A DNA stretch of 49,118 nt from an uncultured Bacilli bacterium (GCA_944371525.1 CALVXP010000005.1:1-49118); one strand, 5' to 3'. Positions 1 through 9,312 are shown, numbered from the stretch's first letter. Translations and numbers: made by a program. The notes: generated by a model not told the origin, from the sequence alone.

Positions 1-106
1 TTTGTTGCAATTCAATATTATACAACTTGAGTCACTTTTTTTATACAGAAATGTATCACATCAATTGTAACACAACAGAATATACAAAATAAGTATATTC
101 TTTTTA

Positions 107-135
107 TTTACTTTTAAATTTTAAAATGATATAAT
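107..135 (+). promoter_or_regulatory. Sigma-A type promoter of ftsK/spoIIIE
   Basis: TTTACT at 107-112, a 17-base spacer and TATAAT at 130-135. A TG one base upstream of the -10 makes it an extended -10 promoter. The same TTTACT-17-TGaTATAAT arrangement precedes ligA. Confidence 0.7.
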
Positions 136-159
136 TTTAATGTATAGAGGGTGAATAAA

Positions 160-2370
160 ATGTCGAAGAAAAAAGAAAAGAAAGATAAAGATAAAAAAAA
201 GTTTGAATATAGTAATGAAGTAATAGGAATACTTATCGTTTTAGCAGGTATTGTAGGAATTGGTAATTATGGACCAGTTGGACATTTTATTAGTAGTTTT
301 GCTGTATTCTTAATAGGTTCTTTATATATTTTATTATTAATTGGAATGGTAATATCCGGGTGTTATTTAATTGTAAAAAGAGAAGTTCCTAATTTCTTTT
401 CGTTAAAATTAATTGGTTTGTATGTAATTATTTTATCTGTTTTAGTACTTTTACATACACAATATGTATTCACTAACGAAACTGAAGGATTTAAAATAAT
501 TACAGAAACATTTGATAACTTAATGTTAGCGTTTAAGTCAGAGTCTGCGATAGGAAACTCTGGTGGTGGTATAATTGGTGCTATCTTTTCTTTTGCGTTT
601 GTTAGTGCTTTTAAAGAAGGAACTTATATTGTTGTAGTTACTATGGCTTTACTTGGAATAATTTTATTCTTTAATGTAAGTATATTTGAACAGCTAAAGA
701 AAGTTAAAGATAAATTAATATCAATTAAGAAAACTAAAAAAGAAAAAGTTGTCGAAGATGATGAGGACGAAGAACCAGTTGAAGAAGATAAGAAAATAAT
801 AATTTCTTCAATGGAAGAACTAAATCATATCAAGGATATTGAAGAAGAGAGTGATGATATTCCGATTATGAAAAGTGCTAGTAAACCAGTTGTTGATAGT
901 ACTGAACATACAGTTGAAGCTCCAAAGGTTAATCTTAACTATAAATTGCCTCCACTTAGTTTACTTAAAACTGTTAAAAATAATAATGATAAAGAAAATG
1001 TAAATGGAGTTAAGGCTAATATTGAAAAATTAGAAAAAGTTCTTGCTGATTTTGAAGTTCCAGGTAAAATTGTAGAATGTCATATAGGTCCTACTGTAAC
1101 TCAATATGAGCTTGAATTAAAAGCAGGTACAAAAGTTAATAAATTATTAAGTATTCAAAGAGAAATGGAACTTGCACTTGCTGCTAAAGACATTAGAATA
1201 CAAGCACCAATTCCTGGAAAAAATACTATCGGTATAGAAATACCTAATAAAGTAGTATCTTCTGTTTCATTTAAAGAAGTACTTGCACATTTGCCAGAGG
1301 TAAACGAAAAATCTTTATTAGCAGTTGGTCTTGGTAAAGATATAATGGGTAAAGTGAAATGGGCAGAAATTAATTCGACACCGCATATGTTAGTTGCTGG
1401 TGCTACTGGATCTGGTAAATCCGTTTGTATAAATTGTATTATAGCCTCAATATTAATGCGTGCTAGACCTGATGAAGTAAAACTTGTTATGGTAGACCCT
1501 AAAAAAGTAGAACTTACAATGTATAATGGAATACCACATTTACTTGCTCCAGTTGTAACTGATCCTAAGAAAGCATCAATTGCTCTTAAAAATATAGTTG
1601 TAGAAATGGAACATAGATATGATATTTTTGAACAAACTAAAAATAAGAATATAAAATCATATAATGAATTTTGTAAAACACATCCAGAATATCAAAAGAT
1701 GTCTTATATTGTAGTAATAATTGATGAGCTTGCTGACTTAATGTTAGTTGCAGCTAAAGATGTTGAAGACTCTATTATGAGAATTACACAGATGGCAAGA
1801 GCAGCAGGAATACATTTAATAGTTGCTACACAAAGGCCATCAACTGATGTAATTACAGGTGTTGTAAAAGCAAATATTCCATCAAGAATATCATTTGCTG
1901 TATCTTCATCAATCGATTCTAGAACAATATTAGATGCAACGGGAGCAGAAAAATTAATTGGTAAAGGTGATATGTTATTCTTGCCAATGGGAGAAAATGC
2001 TCCAATTAGAATACAAGGTGCTTATGTAAGTGATGAAGAACTTGAAAAAATAGTAGATTATGTAATAAGTCAACAAAAAGCTCAGTATGATGAAAGTTTA
2101 ACAGTAGATAGAAACAGTTCTAGTTCAAGTGTTAATGATGATTATCAATCAGAAGAAGAATATGATGATCCACTTTATAATGAAATAGTAGATTTTGCAG
2201 TTAAAGCAGGTAAAATTAGTGCTTCGTTAATTCAAAGGAAGTATCGTTTAGGCTATAATAGGGCGGCTAGGATAATTGATTTATTAGAAGAAAGAGGAAT
2301 TATAGGACCTCCAAATGGATCTAAACCAAGAGAAGTATTAGTTAAATTAGAAAGTAAAGAAGAAGAATAA
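160..2370 (+). CDS. ftsK: DNA translocase FtsK/SpoIIIE
   Basis: Septal, ATP-driven double-stranded DNA pump that clears chromosomes from the division or sporulation septum and, in the FtsK family, activates XerCD recombination at dif. The 736-residue protein has a Lys-rich start and about four N-terminal membrane segments within residues 20-185. An acidic linker follows, then the RecA-like motor with Walker A GATGSGKS at residues 414-421 and a Walker B IIDELADLM about 100 residues later. A C-terminal winged-helix gamma domain (…RAARIIDLLEERGI…) recognises oriented DNA motifs. Start choice: the in-frame GTG at 151 lies inside the ribosome binding site AGAGGGTG, so the ATG at 160 is preferred. 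Length matches SpoIIIE (about 790 residues). It sits about 28 kb from the putative dif site and may be the only translocase. Sequence alone does not separate FtsK from SpoIIIE. Confidence 0.95.
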   Translation: MSKKKEKKDKDKKKFEYSNEVIGILIVLAGIVGIGNYGPVGHFISSFAVFLIGSLYILLLIGMVISGCYLIVKREVPNFFSLKLIGLYVIILSVLVLLHTQYVFTNETEGFKIITETFDNLMLAFKSESAIGNSGGGIIGAIFSFAFVSAFKEGTYIVVVTMALLGIILFFNVSIFEQLKKVKDKLISIKKTKKEKVVEDDEDEEPVEEDKKIIISSMEELNHIKDIEEESDDIPIMKSASKPVVDSTEHTVEAPKVNLNYKLPPLSLLKTVKNNNDKENVNGVKANIEKLEKVLADFEVPGKIVECHIGPTVTQYELELKAGTKVNKLLSIQREMELALAAKDIRIQAPIPGKNTIGIEIPNKVVSSVSFKEVLAHLPEVNEKSLLAVGLGKDIMGKVKWAEINSTPHMLVAGATGSGKSVCINCIIASILMRARPDEVKLVMVDPKKVELTMYNGIPHLLAPVVTDPKKASIALKNIVVEMEHRYDIFEQTKNKNIKSYNEFCKTHPEYQKMSYIVVIIDELADLMLVAAKDVEDSIMRITQMARAAGIHLIVATQRPSTDVITGVVKANIPSRISFAVSSSIDSRTILDATGAEKLIGKGDMLFLPMGENAPIRIQGAYVSDEELEKIVDYVISQQKAQYDESLTVDRNSSSSSVNDDYQSEEEYDDPLYNEIVDFAVKAGKISASLIQRKYRLGYNRAARIIDLLEERGIIGPPNGSKPREVLVKLESKEEE

Positions 2371-2385
2371 AGAGGAGAGATTAAA

Positions 2386-3288
2386 ATGGAAAAAAGTGAT
2401 AAAAAAAGTATAATTATAGCTAGTATATTTTTAGTTATTTTAATTGCGTGTTTAGGATTTGTAATATATATAAAAATGACTTATGATTTAAATGATAATA
2501 ATGTTAATAACAATAATAACAATAGTGTTATTGATAAACCCACCATATTATCGCTTGATAATATTATAAGTAGTTTTAATAGTTCAAAAATAGTTAGTGA
2601 TTATTTTGCATTAGGAACTACTCTTGCAATGGAAAAGTCTGATAATGGATTTAATATTACATATGATAGTGAGGAAGATACAGGTGTAATAGAGGGTACA
2701 TATATTGCATATACACTATCTATAAAATTTAATAAAGATAATGTGAAAATAGCGCAAGATATTTTTAAAGAATTGGTAAATATTTCATGTAAAAATCAAA
2801 AATATACAGATGGGGAATGCAATGAAACAGTAGATAAATTTTTAACAGAAGATTATTCAGTTGATGGATTAACATATGAAGAAATATCAGGTGAAGAAAT
2901 GTATTTAAAAGTAAATACAGTAAAAAAATTTGAACTATATAGTGGTGAAAGTTCTTATGATACTGAAGAATTAATTGATATAAGTAGTAGTAATTATGTT
3001 ATAAAAAATAATGAATATGAGTTATCTAATCCATTATTAAATTATGATAGTACAACAAATGTTTTAACTTATAGTGCAAATGTTATAAATTTATTAAATA
3101 ATGGAAATAGTGTTAAGATTGAATTAAAGTTATATGATGGAAATAATAATTTAATTATGACAAATGAAATAAATAATAGTGCAGTAAGCGATAAAAATAA
3201 TTTTGATATAACTTTTAATGTAACTTTGGATAATTCTATTAACTATGAAAATGTAAAATATTTGAGTATTAATTTTATAAATGAATAA
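2386..3288 (+). CDS. Membrane-anchored extracytoplasmic protein of unknown function
   Basis: A 300-residue protein I do not recognise. It has a short charged N-terminus, one hydrophobic segment at about residues 8-29, then an Asn-rich low-complexity linker (about residues 35-48). The remainder is hydrophilic and β-rich, which suggests one or two folded domains outside the membrane. The segment has no lipobox Cys, so it is probably an uncleaved anchor. The start has a clear AGAGGAGA site, only 15 bases after the ftsK stop, so the two genes are probably co-transcribed. Co-transcription hints at an envelope role but does not prove it. Confidence 0.7.
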   Translation: MEKSDKKSIIIASIFLVILIACLGFVIYIKMTYDLNDNNVNNNNNNSVIDKPTILSLDNIISSFNSSKIVSDYFALGTTLAMEKSDNGFNITYDSEEDTGVIEGTYIAYTLSIKFNKDNVKIAQDIFKELVNISCKNQKYTDGECNETVDKFLTEDYSVDGLTYEEISGEEMYLKVNTVKKFELYSGESSYDTEELIDISSSNYVIKNNEYELSNPLLNYDSTTNVLTYSANVINLLNNGNSVKIELKLYDGNNNLIMTNEINNSAVSDKNNFDITFNVTLDNSINYENVKYLSINFINE

Positions 3289-3304
3289 AAAGGAGAAAAA
3301 AATT

Positions 3305-4015
3305 ATGAGTACAGTACATATTGGAGCAATTAAAGAGAATATTGCTAAAACAGTTTTAATGCCAGGGGATCCTAAGAGGGCTGAATATATTGCTAAAAAG
3401 TTTTTAGATAAAGTAGAACTTGTTAATGTTGTAAGAGGAATGACTGCTTATACTGGATATTATAAAGATAAAATGGTAACTATTTTTCCATCAGGTATGG
3501 GAAATCCTAGCATGGGGATATATTCTTATGAATTATTTAAATTTTACGATGTAGATAATATTATTAGAATAGGTTCATGTGGCTCCTATACACCGGAATG
3601 TGGACTTAATGACACTGTATTAGTTACTTATTCGTGCAGTGATTCAAACTATGCAAAAGTGATGGATGGTTATGAATATAACTATATTATGGCAAACCAA
3701 GAATTAAATAATATTATTGAAAGTACTGCTAATGGGCTAGGAATAAAATTAGTAAAAGGAAATATATTTTCATCAGATGTATTTTATGAAAAAACAGATA
3801 ATAGTAAATGGCGACATGAACAGTTTAAAGCGTTAGGTATTGAGATGGAGTCTTTTGCCCTATTTAATAATGCAAGAGCTTTAAATAAAAAAGCAAGTTG
3901 TTTACTTACTGTATCAAATACTTTTTATGATAATCAAGAATTAAGTGCAAAAGAAAGAGAACAGCATTTAGACAATATGATTATAATCGCCCTAGAAAGT
4001 AGTTTAAAAATTTAA
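3305..4015 (+). CDS. deoD: Purine-nucleoside phosphorylase, DeoD type
   Basis: Cytosolic purine salvage enzyme that cleaves purine (deoxy)nucleosides with phosphate to free base and (deoxy)ribose-1-phosphate. The 236-residue length fits hexameric DeoD (B. subtilis 233). Family blocks are in order: MPGDPKRAEYIAK near the N-terminus (phosphate site), RIGSCGSY, GIEMESFALF (ribose and base site) and a C-terminal SAKEREQ with the conserved Arg. The general-acid Asp of E. coli DeoD (D204, in TVSDH) is Asn here (TVSNTF, residue 205), which could alter preference between 6-amino and 6-oxo purines. Start: ATG at 3305 follows AAGGAG at 3290-3295. An in-frame ATG at 3281 lies inside the upstream gene and has no ribosome site. 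It is probably co-transcribed with the two genes before it. Confidence 0.92.
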   Translation: MSTVHIGAIKENIAKTVLMPGDPKRAEYIAKKFLDKVELVNVVRGMTAYTGYYKDKMVTIFPSGMGNPSMGIYSYELFKFYDVDNIIRIGSCGSYTPECGLNDTVLVTYSCSDSNYAKVMDGYEYNYIMANQELNNIIESTANGLGIKLVKGNIFSSDVFYEKTDNSKWRHEQFKALGIEMESFALFNNARALNKKASCLLTVSNTFYDNQELSAKEREQHLDNMIIIALESSLKI

Positions 4016-4050
4016 AAACAGACAATAATAAACATGAAAGGGAGTGTTTT

Positions 4051-5322
4051 ATGAACTACGAGCTAATAAACATGGGAGCATACAATTTACATTTAGTTAA
4101 AACAAATCGGTTTAAAACAATTACCGTAGAAGTTGATTTTCGAAGAGAAATACAAAAAGAAGATATTACAAAAAGAGCAGTTTTAAAAGAAGTTTTATTA
4201 AATTCAAATAAAAATTATAGAACAGAAAGAGAATTAATTATTGAATCAGAAAAATTATATGATTTAAAATTAGTTGCATCATCTGCTAGAATGGGAAATT
4301 ATACTAATATTTCTTTTAAGACAAGATTTTTAGATGAAAAGTATACAGAAAAGAACATGAATGAAGAGAGTATTGCTTTTCTTATGGATATTATTTTTAA
4401 TCCTAATATAGATAATGGTAGTTTTAATGAAGAAGTAGTTAATAAATGTAAGAATAGAATAGAGAAAAGTATTAAATCTCTTAAAGATAGTAAACTAAAA
4501 TATACTTTGTTTAAATTATTAGAAAATGTAAAAGATAAACCCTATTCATATAATTCTTATGGATATTTAGAGGATTTAGAAAAAATAGATGGTAAAGTTT
4601 TATATGATTATTACAAAGATATGATTAATAATGATTTTATCGATATATTTGTAGTAGGTGATTTTGATAGTATTAAAATAAAAGAATTAATTAAGAAATA
4701 TTTTAAAGCTAGAACTTATCATAAAACAAAAACTAATATAATAGTAGAAGAGTTACCTATTATAAAAAAGATTATTGAACAATCAGAAGAAGATAATGTT
4801 AATCAAACGCAATTCACTATATTATGTGGTATTAATAATTTAACTGAGTTTGAAAGGAAATATGTTATTAAAGTTTATAGTGAACTTTTAGGAGGCTCTT
4901 CTAATTCTATTTTATTTGATACAGTAAGAGAGAAAAATTCTTATGCTTATTATGTTAATGCAGATGTAAAAAGTTATGATAATACATTACTTATATATTC
5001 TGGTATTGAACCAGGAAATAAAAATGAAGTCTTTAAACTAATAAAGAAATGTTTAATAGAGATAGAAAAAGGTAATTTTACTGATGATATGTTAAATAAT
5101 GCTAAAGAAACCTTAATTGGTGGTATAAAAGCCAGTTTAGATAGTCCAAGTGGCATTATAAATAATTATTTTGCTAAAATATTAGTAGGAACGGATAATT
5201 TTGAAGAAAGAATAGACAATTTTAGAAAAGTTACAAAAGAAGATGTTATTAATGTAAGTAAAAAAATAAATATATATTCAACATATACTTTGGAAGGAGT
5301 AAAGCAAGATGAAGAAAATTAA
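4051..5322 (+). CDS. M16-family peptidase-like subunit without zinc motif (YmfF-like)
   Basis: A 423-residue M16 (insulinase/pitrilysin) protein. It lacks the HxxEH zinc motif expected near the N-terminus but keeps the C-terminal M16 region, including the GGSSNSILFDTVREKNSYAY block (about residues 278-298) that contributes the substrate-binding Arg-Tyr pair. In this family a non-catalytic subunit pairs with a catalytic one, as in B. subtilis YmfF/YmfH, and the downstream gene supplies that partner. The genes overlap by 14 bases, so translation is probably coupled. The start has a good AAAGGGAG site. The substrate is unknown. Related pairs process small peptides. Confidence 0.85.
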   Translation: MNYELINMGAYNLHLVKTNRFKTITVEVDFRREIQKEDITKRAVLKEVLLNSNKNYRTERELIIESEKLYDLKLVASSARMGNYTNISFKTRFLDEKYTEKNMNEESIAFLMDIIFNPNIDNGSFNEEVVNKCKNRIEKSIKSLKDSKLKYTLFKLLENVKDKPYSYNSYGYLEDLEKIDGKVLYDYYKDMINNDFIDIFVVGDFDSIKIKELIKKYFKARTYHKTKTNIIVEELPIIKKIIEQSEEDNVNQTQFTILCGINNLTEFERKYVIKVYSELLGGSSNSILFDTVREKNSYAYYVNADVKSYDNTLLIYSGIEPGNKNEVFKLIKKCLIEIEKGNFTDDMLNNAKETLIGGIKASLDSPSGIINNYFAKILVGTDNFEERIDNFRKVTKEDVINVSKKINIYSTYTLEGVKQDEEN

Positions 5323-6586
5323 ATTTAATATAATTGACGAAGAAGTATATTATGAAAAACTAGATAATGGTATGGATGTATATTTATTTAGTAAGGATAA
5401 TTTTCATAATAATTATGTAACTTTTACAACTAAGTTTGGTTCTATTTATAATGAATTTGTTCCGATAGGCAAAGATAAGATGATTAAAGTACCAAAAGGT
5501 GTGGCACATTTCTTAGAACATAAGGTATTTATTCAAGAATATGATCCTCAACCATCAGACTTTTTTGCAGAAAGTGGTGCTTTAACTAATGCTTATACGA
5601 CTTTTAAAAATACAACTTATTTATTTACAGGTCCTGATAATTTAGTAGAAAATGTTAAATATTTGTTAGACTTTGTACAAGAACCATATTTTACTGATGA
5701 AAATGTTGAAAGTGAAAAAGGTATAATAACCCAAGAAATACATATGTGTGATGATCGTCCAATTGATGTATTATATGAGCATATTAGAAAAAATAGTCTA
5801 CATAATAATCCATTTAAAGACAGTATTATTGGAACAGTAAATGATATAAATAGTATTGATAAAAAAGTATTAGACACTTGTTATGAAACTTTTTATCATC
5901 CATCAAATATGTTTTTAGTAGTAACTGGAAACTTTAATGTAGACGAGATGATAAATGCGATTAAAGAAAATCAAAATTCTAAAAAATTTAAGAAAGAAAA
6001 CAAAATTAAGATAAAAGAATACAAAGAACCTGATGAAGTAGTCTTAAAAGAAGAAATTATTAAGATGAATACAAATATTCCAAAACTTGCATACAATATA
6101 AAAATTCCATACAATAAATTTAAAATGGAAAAAAGAAAACTTAATTTATACTTATATATAATATTTAGTATATTATTTGATGATTCATCTTTATTTAATG
6201 AGAGAGCAAAAAAAGAAAATATAATTACTAATGCTATTTATACAAATATATTAAATTGTGATTCACATATTTTAATATCTTTAATTAATGAGACTTTTAA
6301 ATATAATGAACTTTTAGATATGATTAAAGAAGAATTAAAAACTATTAATATTTCTTCTGAAGATTTAGAAAGAAAGAAAAAAGTATTAGTAAGTAATGAA
6401 ATATTTAGTTTTGAAAATATTGAAATAATTAACGAAATGATTATAGATAGTATTATTTTTGATAATAATATTGAAGGTAATATTATTAATATTATTAATT
6501 CACTTAATATAGAAGAATTAAATGAAATAATTAAGCAAATTGATTTTAAAAATGTATCAACAATTATTGTAAAAAAAGATAAATAA
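5309..6586 (+). CDS. M16-family zinc peptidase (YmfH-like)
   Basis: A 425-residue catalytic M16 peptidase. HFLEH at residues 67-71 provides the zinc ligands and catalytic Glu, and the downstream Glu of EKGIITQEI (about residue 140) is the likely third ligand. The rest fits the two-domain M16 clamp. It starts inside the 3' end of the non-catalytic partner gene after a GGAAGGAG site. No signal peptide is seen, so the pair is probably cytosolic. Likely role is degradation or maturation of small peptides. In B. subtilis the homologous pair lies near ymfM/pgsA, but those genes do not follow here. Confidence 0.9.
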   Translation: MKKIKFNIIDEEVYYEKLDNGMDVYLFSKDNFHNNYVTFTTKFGSIYNEFVPIGKDKMIKVPKGVAHFLEHKVFIQEYDPQPSDFFAESGALTNAYTTFKNTTYLFTGPDNLVENVKYLLDFVQEPYFTDENVESEKGIITQEIHMCDDRPIDVLYEHIRKNSLHNNPFKDSIIGTVNDINSIDKKVLDTCYETFYHPSNMFLVVTGNFNVDEMINAIKENQNSKKFKKENKIKIKEYKEPDEVVLKEEIIKMNTNIPKLAYNIKIPYNKFKMEKRKLNLYLYIIFSILFDDSSLFNERAKKENIITNAIYTNILNCDSHILISLINETFKYNELLDMIKEELKTINISSEDLERKKKVLVSNEIFSFENIEIINEMIIDSIIFDNNIEGNIINIINSLNIEELNEIIKQIDFKNVSTIIVKKDK

Positions 6587-6601
6587 TTAATGAGGTGTAG
6601 T

Positions 6602-6859
6602 ATGAAAGTAGTAAAAAAAGTAATTTCTGTTATTTTTATGGTTCTATTTATTAGTTGGCTTTCCTTAATTGTGTATGAAAGTTACATGGTAACAAGAGGA
6701 GAACAACCTAAGTTTTGCATTAAGAAAGAAGAACATAAATACAATGATGGAGTTACTACGGAATGTTTGGGTTTAGGATATAAAGTTTATATGTATGATA
6801 GAAGTTCTATTGAAGTTCAAGTAGAATTTGGACCATTTTGGATAAGTGAAAAGAAATAA
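6602..6859 (+). CDS. Small membrane protein, unknown
   Basis: An 85-residue protein with one N-terminal hydrophobic segment (about residues 8-28). A short extracellular tail follows with two Cys (CIKKEE…TECLGLGYKVY) that could form a disulfide. ATG at 6602 is used because GAGGTG at 6592-6597 is correctly placed; the in-frame ATG at 6590 overlaps that site. It follows the peptidase gene by 15 bases and is closed by a terminator, so it is probably the last gene of the transcript. No family recognised. Confidence 0.65.
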   Translation: MKVVKKVISVIFMVLFISWLSLIVYESYMVTRGEQPKFCIKKEEHKYNDGVTTECLGLGYKVYMYDRSSIEVQVEFGPFWISEKK

Positions 6860-6883
6860 CAATATCAGTACGGTATTGTTTTT
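6858..6883 (+). terminator. Rho-independent terminator after the small membrane protein gene
   Basis: AACAATA pairs with TATTGTT (extended inward by a T·G and a C-G pair), followed by a short T run. It begins within the stop codon and separates this operon from ddl. Confidence 0.7.
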
Positions 6884-6907
6884 CTCTTGTAAAGTATATT
6901 GTTTTAC

Positions 6908-6936
6908 TTTAAAAATGCTTTAAAATATTATATAAT
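6908..6936 (+). promoter_or_regulatory. Promoter of ddl-ruvA
   Basis: TTTAAA at 6908-6913, 17-base spacer, perfect TATAAT at 6931-6936, followed by GAGGTG and the ddl ATG at 6954. The -35 is weak, so the element is called mainly on its -10 and its position after a terminator. Confidence 0.6.
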
Positions 6937-6953
6937 GAAATAGAGGTGTAAGA

Positions 6954-8114
6954 ATGAAAATAAAATTAGGAGTTATATTTGGCGGTAAAAGCGTAGAACA
7001 TGAAATATCAGTTATAACAGCATTACAAGCAATGAATCATATTGATAGTGAAAAATATGAGATAGTTCCTATATATATAACAAAAGATTTACAAATGTAT
7101 ACAGGAGGTATGCTTAGATTTATTGATAGTTATAAAGATTTCAGATTAATACATAGATACGCTAAAAGAGTTAATTTAGTTAATCTAAATGGAAGATTTG
7201 TTTTACAAACGACAGGTATATTTAAAAGAGAATATAATGAAATACATATGGCTATTCCAATGGTGCATGGTGCTAAAACAGAAGATGGTACAGTTCAAGG
7301 ATTTTTAGAATTATTAGGAGTTCCTTGTGCAGGATCTAATATCTATGCTTCAGTAGTGGGACAAGATAAAGTATTTATGAAGCAAATACTTGCAAGTGAA
7401 GATGTCCCTCAAACAAAATATGTATGGTTTTTTGATACAGATTATTATAATGATGAAGAAGCCTTATTTAAAAAAATTAGTACGCTGTCATATCCTTTAA
7501 TAATTAAACCTGCTACACTTGGAAGTAGTGTTGGCATTGAAGTAATTAGAAGAAAAGAAGAATTAGAATCAGCCATTGAAAAAGCAATTAAATATGATAA
7601 CAAAATAATTATTGAAGAGTATATTGAAAATATTGAAGAATTTACTTGTAGTGTTTTAGGTAATACTAGTAAAGTACAAACCTCTGATATTGAAAAAATA
7701 GTTAAAACAGATGGTATTAAGAAGTATGCTGATAAAGTAATTAAACCAAAAGATATTGAAGATAATACTAATCTATATAGAGAATTACCAGCAGAAATTT
7801 CACAAAAATTAACTAAAGAAATAGAAGATTTATCAAAACAAGTATTTAGATTATTAAATCATAGAGGAGTTGCTACAATTGATTTCTTATATGATACTAA
7901 AAGTAAAAAAATATATGTTGATGAAATAAATACTATCCCAAATTTCTTTTCACATCACTTGTGGGAAGGACAAAATGTTTCATATAGAGAAATACTTAAT
8001 TATATCTTAAATGATACAGTAAAAGAAATTCATAAACAAGAAGATATGACATTAACACTTGAAACAGGAATCCTTAAAGATATGTTAACAAAAGATATTG
8101 AGGAAATGAAATAA
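6954..8114 (+). CDS. ddl: D-alanine--D-alanine ligase
   Basis: ATP-grasp ligase that joins two D-alanines for the peptidoglycan pentapeptide. The N-terminal GGKSVEHEIS block, DGTVQGFLELLGVP, the nucleotide loop KPATLGSSVGIEV (catalytic Ser) and the C-terminal metal site DEINTIP are all present. At 386 residues it is longer than B. subtilis Ddl (354). It ends in an extra tail of about 25 residues and has FFSHHLWE after the NTIP motif, where typical enzymes have a PGFT-like segment. This may be a divergent Ddl subgroup, so the second substrate is not certain. It has its own promoter and overlaps ruvA by one base (TAATG). Confidence 0.88.
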   Translation: MKIKLGVIFGGKSVEHEISVITALQAMNHIDSEKYEIVPIYITKDLQMYTGGMLRFIDSYKDFRLIHRYAKRVNLVNLNGRFVLQTTGIFKREYNEIHMAIPMVHGAKTEDGTVQGFLELLGVPCAGSNIYASVVGQDKVFMKQILASEDVPQTKYVWFFDTDYYNDEEALFKKISTLSYPLIIKPATLGSSVGIEVIRRKEELESAIEKAIKYDNKIIIEEYIENIEEFTCSVLGNTSKVQTSDIEKIVKTDGIKKYADKVIKPKDIEDNTNLYRELPAEISQKLTKEIEDLSKQVFRLLNHRGVATIDFLYDTKSKKIYVDEINTIPNFFSHHLWEGQNVSYREILNYILNDTVKEIHKQEDMTLTLETGILKDMLTKDIEEMK

Positions 8115-8662
8115 TGTACGGGTATATTAAAGGAATAGTTACAGAAATAGAAAGTAATTATATAATCGTTGATAATAATGGTGTTGGATATATTATCTTT
8201 GTACCTAATCCTTATGCATATCAATTAAATAATGAATATACTGTATATACATATACTCAAGTAAGAGAAGATGAGTATTCTTTATATGGATTTAAAGAAA
8301 AAGAAGAAAAAGATTTGTTTATGAAACTTATTTCTGTTAAAGGTTTAGGACCTAAAATGGCTCTTCCAATGCTTGCAACAGGATCTATTAATGGTATAAT
8401 GGATGCAATTGATAGAGAAAATATATTATATTTAAAGAAATTCCCTAAAATTGGAGATAAAGTGGCAAGACAAATAATATTAGATTTAAAAGGAAAACTT
8501 ACTGCTAGTTCTAATACTATATTAAATAATAATGAACTAGTGGATGCTCTTCTTGCATTAGGTTACAAACAAGCTGATATTAAGAAAGTGCTTCCACATG
8601 TTAATTTAAATAATGATATTGAAAATCAAATAAAAGAAGCATTAAAATTATTATTGAAATAA
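8114..8662 (+). CDS. ruvA: Holliday junction branch migration protein RuvA
   Basis: The 182-residue protein has the three RuvA parts: an N-terminal OB fold, central helix-hairpin-helix motifs (KLISVKGLGPKMALPML and the KFPKIGDKVARQIILDLKGKL block), and a short C-terminal domain (ELVDALLALGYKQADIKKVL) that contacts RuvB. RuvA tetramers clamp four-way junctions and load the RuvB motor. The start overlaps the ddl stop (TAATG). The usual partner ruvB does not follow; the next gene encodes a lipoprotein. Confidence 0.93.
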   Translation: MYGYIKGIVTEIESNYIIVDNNGVGYIIFVPNPYAYQLNNEYTVYTYTQVREDEYSLYGFKEKEEKDLFMKLISVKGLGPKMALPMLATGSINGIMDAIDRENILYLKKFPKIGDKVARQIILDLKGKLTASSNTILNNNELVDALLALGYKQADIKKVLPHVNLNNDIENQIKEALKLLLK

Positions 8663-8675
8663 TAAAGGAGAATTT

Positions 8676-9305
8676 ATGAAAAAGGTATTAACTATTGTAT
8701 TATGTGTAGTTATGTTAGTAGTAACTACAGGTTGTAATAATGAAAAAGTATCAATAAAAGAATTAAATAAAATTAATGATAAAATAACAGAATTTTATAT
8801 TAATAATAATGATAAAGCTGGAAATTTAGGATCCCATTATGTAGATGAAGAAAATAAAGTTGTTGTAGTAGAACTTATTAATAACACAAAAGAAGAACAA
8901 GAAAAATTTAGAAAAGAAATTATTGATTCTGAATATATTAAATTTATTCAAGGAAGTCAACAAGATAATCAACAAATAAAAATTACTAAGACAAAAGAAT
9001 GCGATAATCAAGTAATAGAATATTACCAATATGAAGAACAAAAAGTATATTTAGTGTGTTTAGATGATATAAAATTGAATGATGTTACATTAAAAGATTA
9101 TTTTTCTAAGGCTTACCAAACATTTAATGATTCTATTAATAGTTTAATAAATAATATGGAATTAATTGATGCTTATAAAGATGGAGGAACAAAACTTTAT
9201 AAGAATGATACTATCGCCATAATAAAATGTAATACAACTCTAGGAAACAAAGATATTTATATTGGGGATACTAATTTAGAATATCAAGAAAATTATTGCA
9301 AATAA
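8676..9305 (+). CDS. Putative lipoprotein of unknown function
   Basis: The 209-residue protein begins with a lipoprotein signal peptide: MKK, a hydrophobic core, and a lipobox ending VTTGC, with the lipidated Cys at residue 20. The mature part is charged and contains a Cys pair (KTKECDNQ and YLVCLDD) plus two late Cys, compatible with disulfides outside the cell. It follows ruvA by 13 bases with AAAGGAG, so it is probably in the ddl-ruvA transcript, and is closed by a terminator. No family recognised. Confidence 0.75.
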   Translation: MKKVLTIVLCVVMLVVTTGCNNEKVSIKELNKINDKITEFYINNNDKAGNLGSHYVDEENKVVVVELINNTKEEQEKFRKEIIDSEYIKFIQGSQQDNQQIKITKTKECDNQVIEYYQYEEQKVYLVCLDDIKLNDVTLKDYFSKAYQTFNDSINSLINNMELIDAYKDGGTKLYKNDTIAIIKCNTTLGNKDIYIGDTNLEYQENYCK

Positions 9306-9312
9306 TGTTAAA

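Noticed and set aside
151-159. GTG start for ftsK three codons upstream
   Set aside because: It overlaps the AGAGGGTG ribosome binding site that serves the ATG at 160.
2499-2526. Asn-codon repeat in the gene after ftsK as a microsatellite element
   Set aside because: It is a short low-complexity linker with mixed AAT/AAC codons, common in AT-rich genomes.
6590-6601. ATG 6590 as start of the small membrane protein
   Set aside because: It overlaps the GAGGTG site that correctly positions the ATG at 6602.
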